NCBI GenBank assembly: GCA_903919165.1
Contig: CAIXHJ010000522.1
Location: 1-13,411 of the forward strand
DNA from: an uncultured Holophagaceae bacterium
GTDB lineage: Bacteria; Acidobacteriota; Holophagae; Holophagales; Holophagaceae
DNA: 13,411 nucleotides
Direction of reading: 5' to 3'
Shown here in pieces: positions 12,890 to 13,411 of the stretch. Both the position numbers and the translations under genes were made by a program. The notes beneath the pieces were generated by a model. It made no database searches. It was not told where the DNA came from and worked only from the letters and a program-made list of their open reading frames with translations. The first letter of the stretch is position 1. Every line of letters begins with the position of its first letter.

Positions 12890-13411
12890 CTACCTCGCGA
12901 TCTCGAAGCCGACTTCCGTGTTTCCGGCGACCTTGACGGCCTTCTGGGTCCCCTTCAGCTTCGGATGCCACACCTTCACGGTGAGCTGGCCATCCGGTAC
13001 GTTCTTGATCTCGAAGCTGCCGTCCGGCTTGGTGACCGCATAGTACGGAGTGGGACACGCCACGACAAAGCCTTCCATCTCCGGGTGGACCTTGCACAGG
13101 AGGGTGGCCTGGCACTCGTTCGCGAAGGTGTAGCTGCGCGACTGGCCCTGGGGCCAGGTGCCCAGATTGAAGCGGCTGCAGCAAGCGTCGGGAGAGAACA
13201 CATTGTGCAGGACCGCGTCGTCATTCTTGAAGTCGACCGTGGTGCCGACCTGCACGGGCAGCACATGGGGAATGAAGACGAGGTTCTTCTGGTCCACCAC
13301 GGCGTGTTCCTTGGGCGGCGTGAAGGTCTTACCGGGAACGGCGACAATGTAGACGACCGCATTGGCGCTGTCCCGGACACCCTTGCAGGCGACCTTGCCA
13401 TGCAGGTCTCC
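12890..13411 (-). CDS. Cupredoxin (blue copper, plastocyanin-like) protein, 5'-partial
   Basis: The open frame runs to the right edge (173 residues seen, the start lies outside), and stops at TAG 12890-12892. An Ig-like first strand (DLHGKVACKGV...NAVVYIV) leads into the copper fold. The type-1 copper ligands are clear: H69 in VLHNVFS, and C106-x2-H109-x2-M112 in LLCKVHPEMEG. Four further cysteines (C77, C78, C100, C119) could form disulphides. The tail (GSFEIKNVPDGQLTVKVWHPKLKG) resembles a carboxypeptidase-regulatory-like beta domain. It should be periplasmic, although the signal peptide is beyond the edge. As first visible gene of the operon it may be an electron carrier or terminal donor for the Rieske/cytochrome b complex. 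A function in copper storage is less likely. Confidence 0.88.
   Translation of the reverse strand, partial: GDLHGKVACKGVRDSANAVVYIVAVPGKTFTPPKEHAVVDQKNLVFIPHVLPVQVGTTVDFKNDDAVLHNVFSPDACCSRFNLGTWPQGQSRSYTFANECQATLLCKVHPEMEGFVVACPTPYYAVTKPDGSFEIKNVPDGQLTVKVWHPKLKGTQKAVKVAGNTEVGFEIAR

Noticed and set aside
10855..12936. Very long open frame on the plus strand opposite the flavoprotein and Rieske genes
   Set aside because: It is antisense to two genes with clear motifs, has no recognisable domain and results from GC-rich codon bias leaving the opposite strand open.
1..13411. tRNA, rRNA, CRISPR, IS or phage signatures
   Set aside because: Looked for cloverleaf arms with CCA-type ends, regular repeats with spacers, transposase motifs and terminal inverted repeats; none was seen.

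Overview
The window is GC-rich bacterial DNA (third codon positions are nearly all G or C) with tightly packed genes. It most resembles an anaerobic or facultative, cytochrome-rich bacterium that respires with menaquinone. The combination of a Rieske/cytochrome b complex with several multihaem c cytochromes, a Zn-ribbon form of ribosomal protein L28 and a stand-alone oxygen-binding di-iron protein would fit Acidobacteriota (Holophaga/Geothrix type) or a Geobacter-like lineage. This placement is an inference from gene content, not from a marker phylogeny.

Layout. (1) 1-2869, plus strand: the tail of an unidentified gene, then a secreted cupin whose frame is broken between signal peptide and mature domain, a DUF4242 protein, a stand-alone flavodiiron-type (ODP) metallo-beta-lactamase protein and an NmrA-like NAD(P)-binding protein. 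This looks like a small redox or stress set. (2) 2888-3388, minus: an Rrf2-family regulator with three conserved cysteines and a recognisable promoter, convergent with the NmrA gene. (3) 3455-4888, minus: housekeeping genes rimI and tsaB (ATGA overlap) and rpmB, with a strong hairpin after rpmB and a 7-bp tandem repeat before tsaB. (4) 4981-5847, plus: a short dprA, divergent from rpmB. (5) 5885-13411, minus: an eight-gene respiratory operon that enters from beyond the right edge.

The operon, in transcription order, is: periplasmic blue-copper (cupredoxin) protein (5'-partial); a 609-residue GltD/NfnB-like FAD/NAD(P)/Fe-S oxidoreductase; Tat-exported Rieske protein; b6-type cytochrome b; subunit-IV-type cytochrome b C-terminal half; membrane-anchored octahaem cytochrome c; monohaem cytochrome c; membrane-anchored tetrahaem cytochrome c. 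Five of the seven junctions overlap or lie within 4 bp, a sixth (subunit IV to octahaem protein) is a 10-bp gap, and only the last leaves a longer gap, which contains a hairpin. Together the genes encode 13 c-type haem sites, two b haems, a Rieske 2Fe-2S centre, up to four 4Fe-4S clusters, FAD and one type-1 copper site. The simplest reading is a quinol:cytochrome c oxidoreductase with a cytoplasmic NAD(P)H-linked flavoprotein module on one side and a long periplasmic haem wire on the other. The sequence shows unusual details: a Qo motif APWY instead of PEWY, Trp in place of the haem c_i cysteine of cytochrome b6, and a Cys in place of the expected axial Met of the last octahaem module.

No tRNA, rRNA, CRISPR array, insertion sequence or phage gene was recognised. 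No gene-free stretch exceeds 300 bp; the longest is 129-295, which holds inverted repeats, a likely promoter and a leader hairpin.
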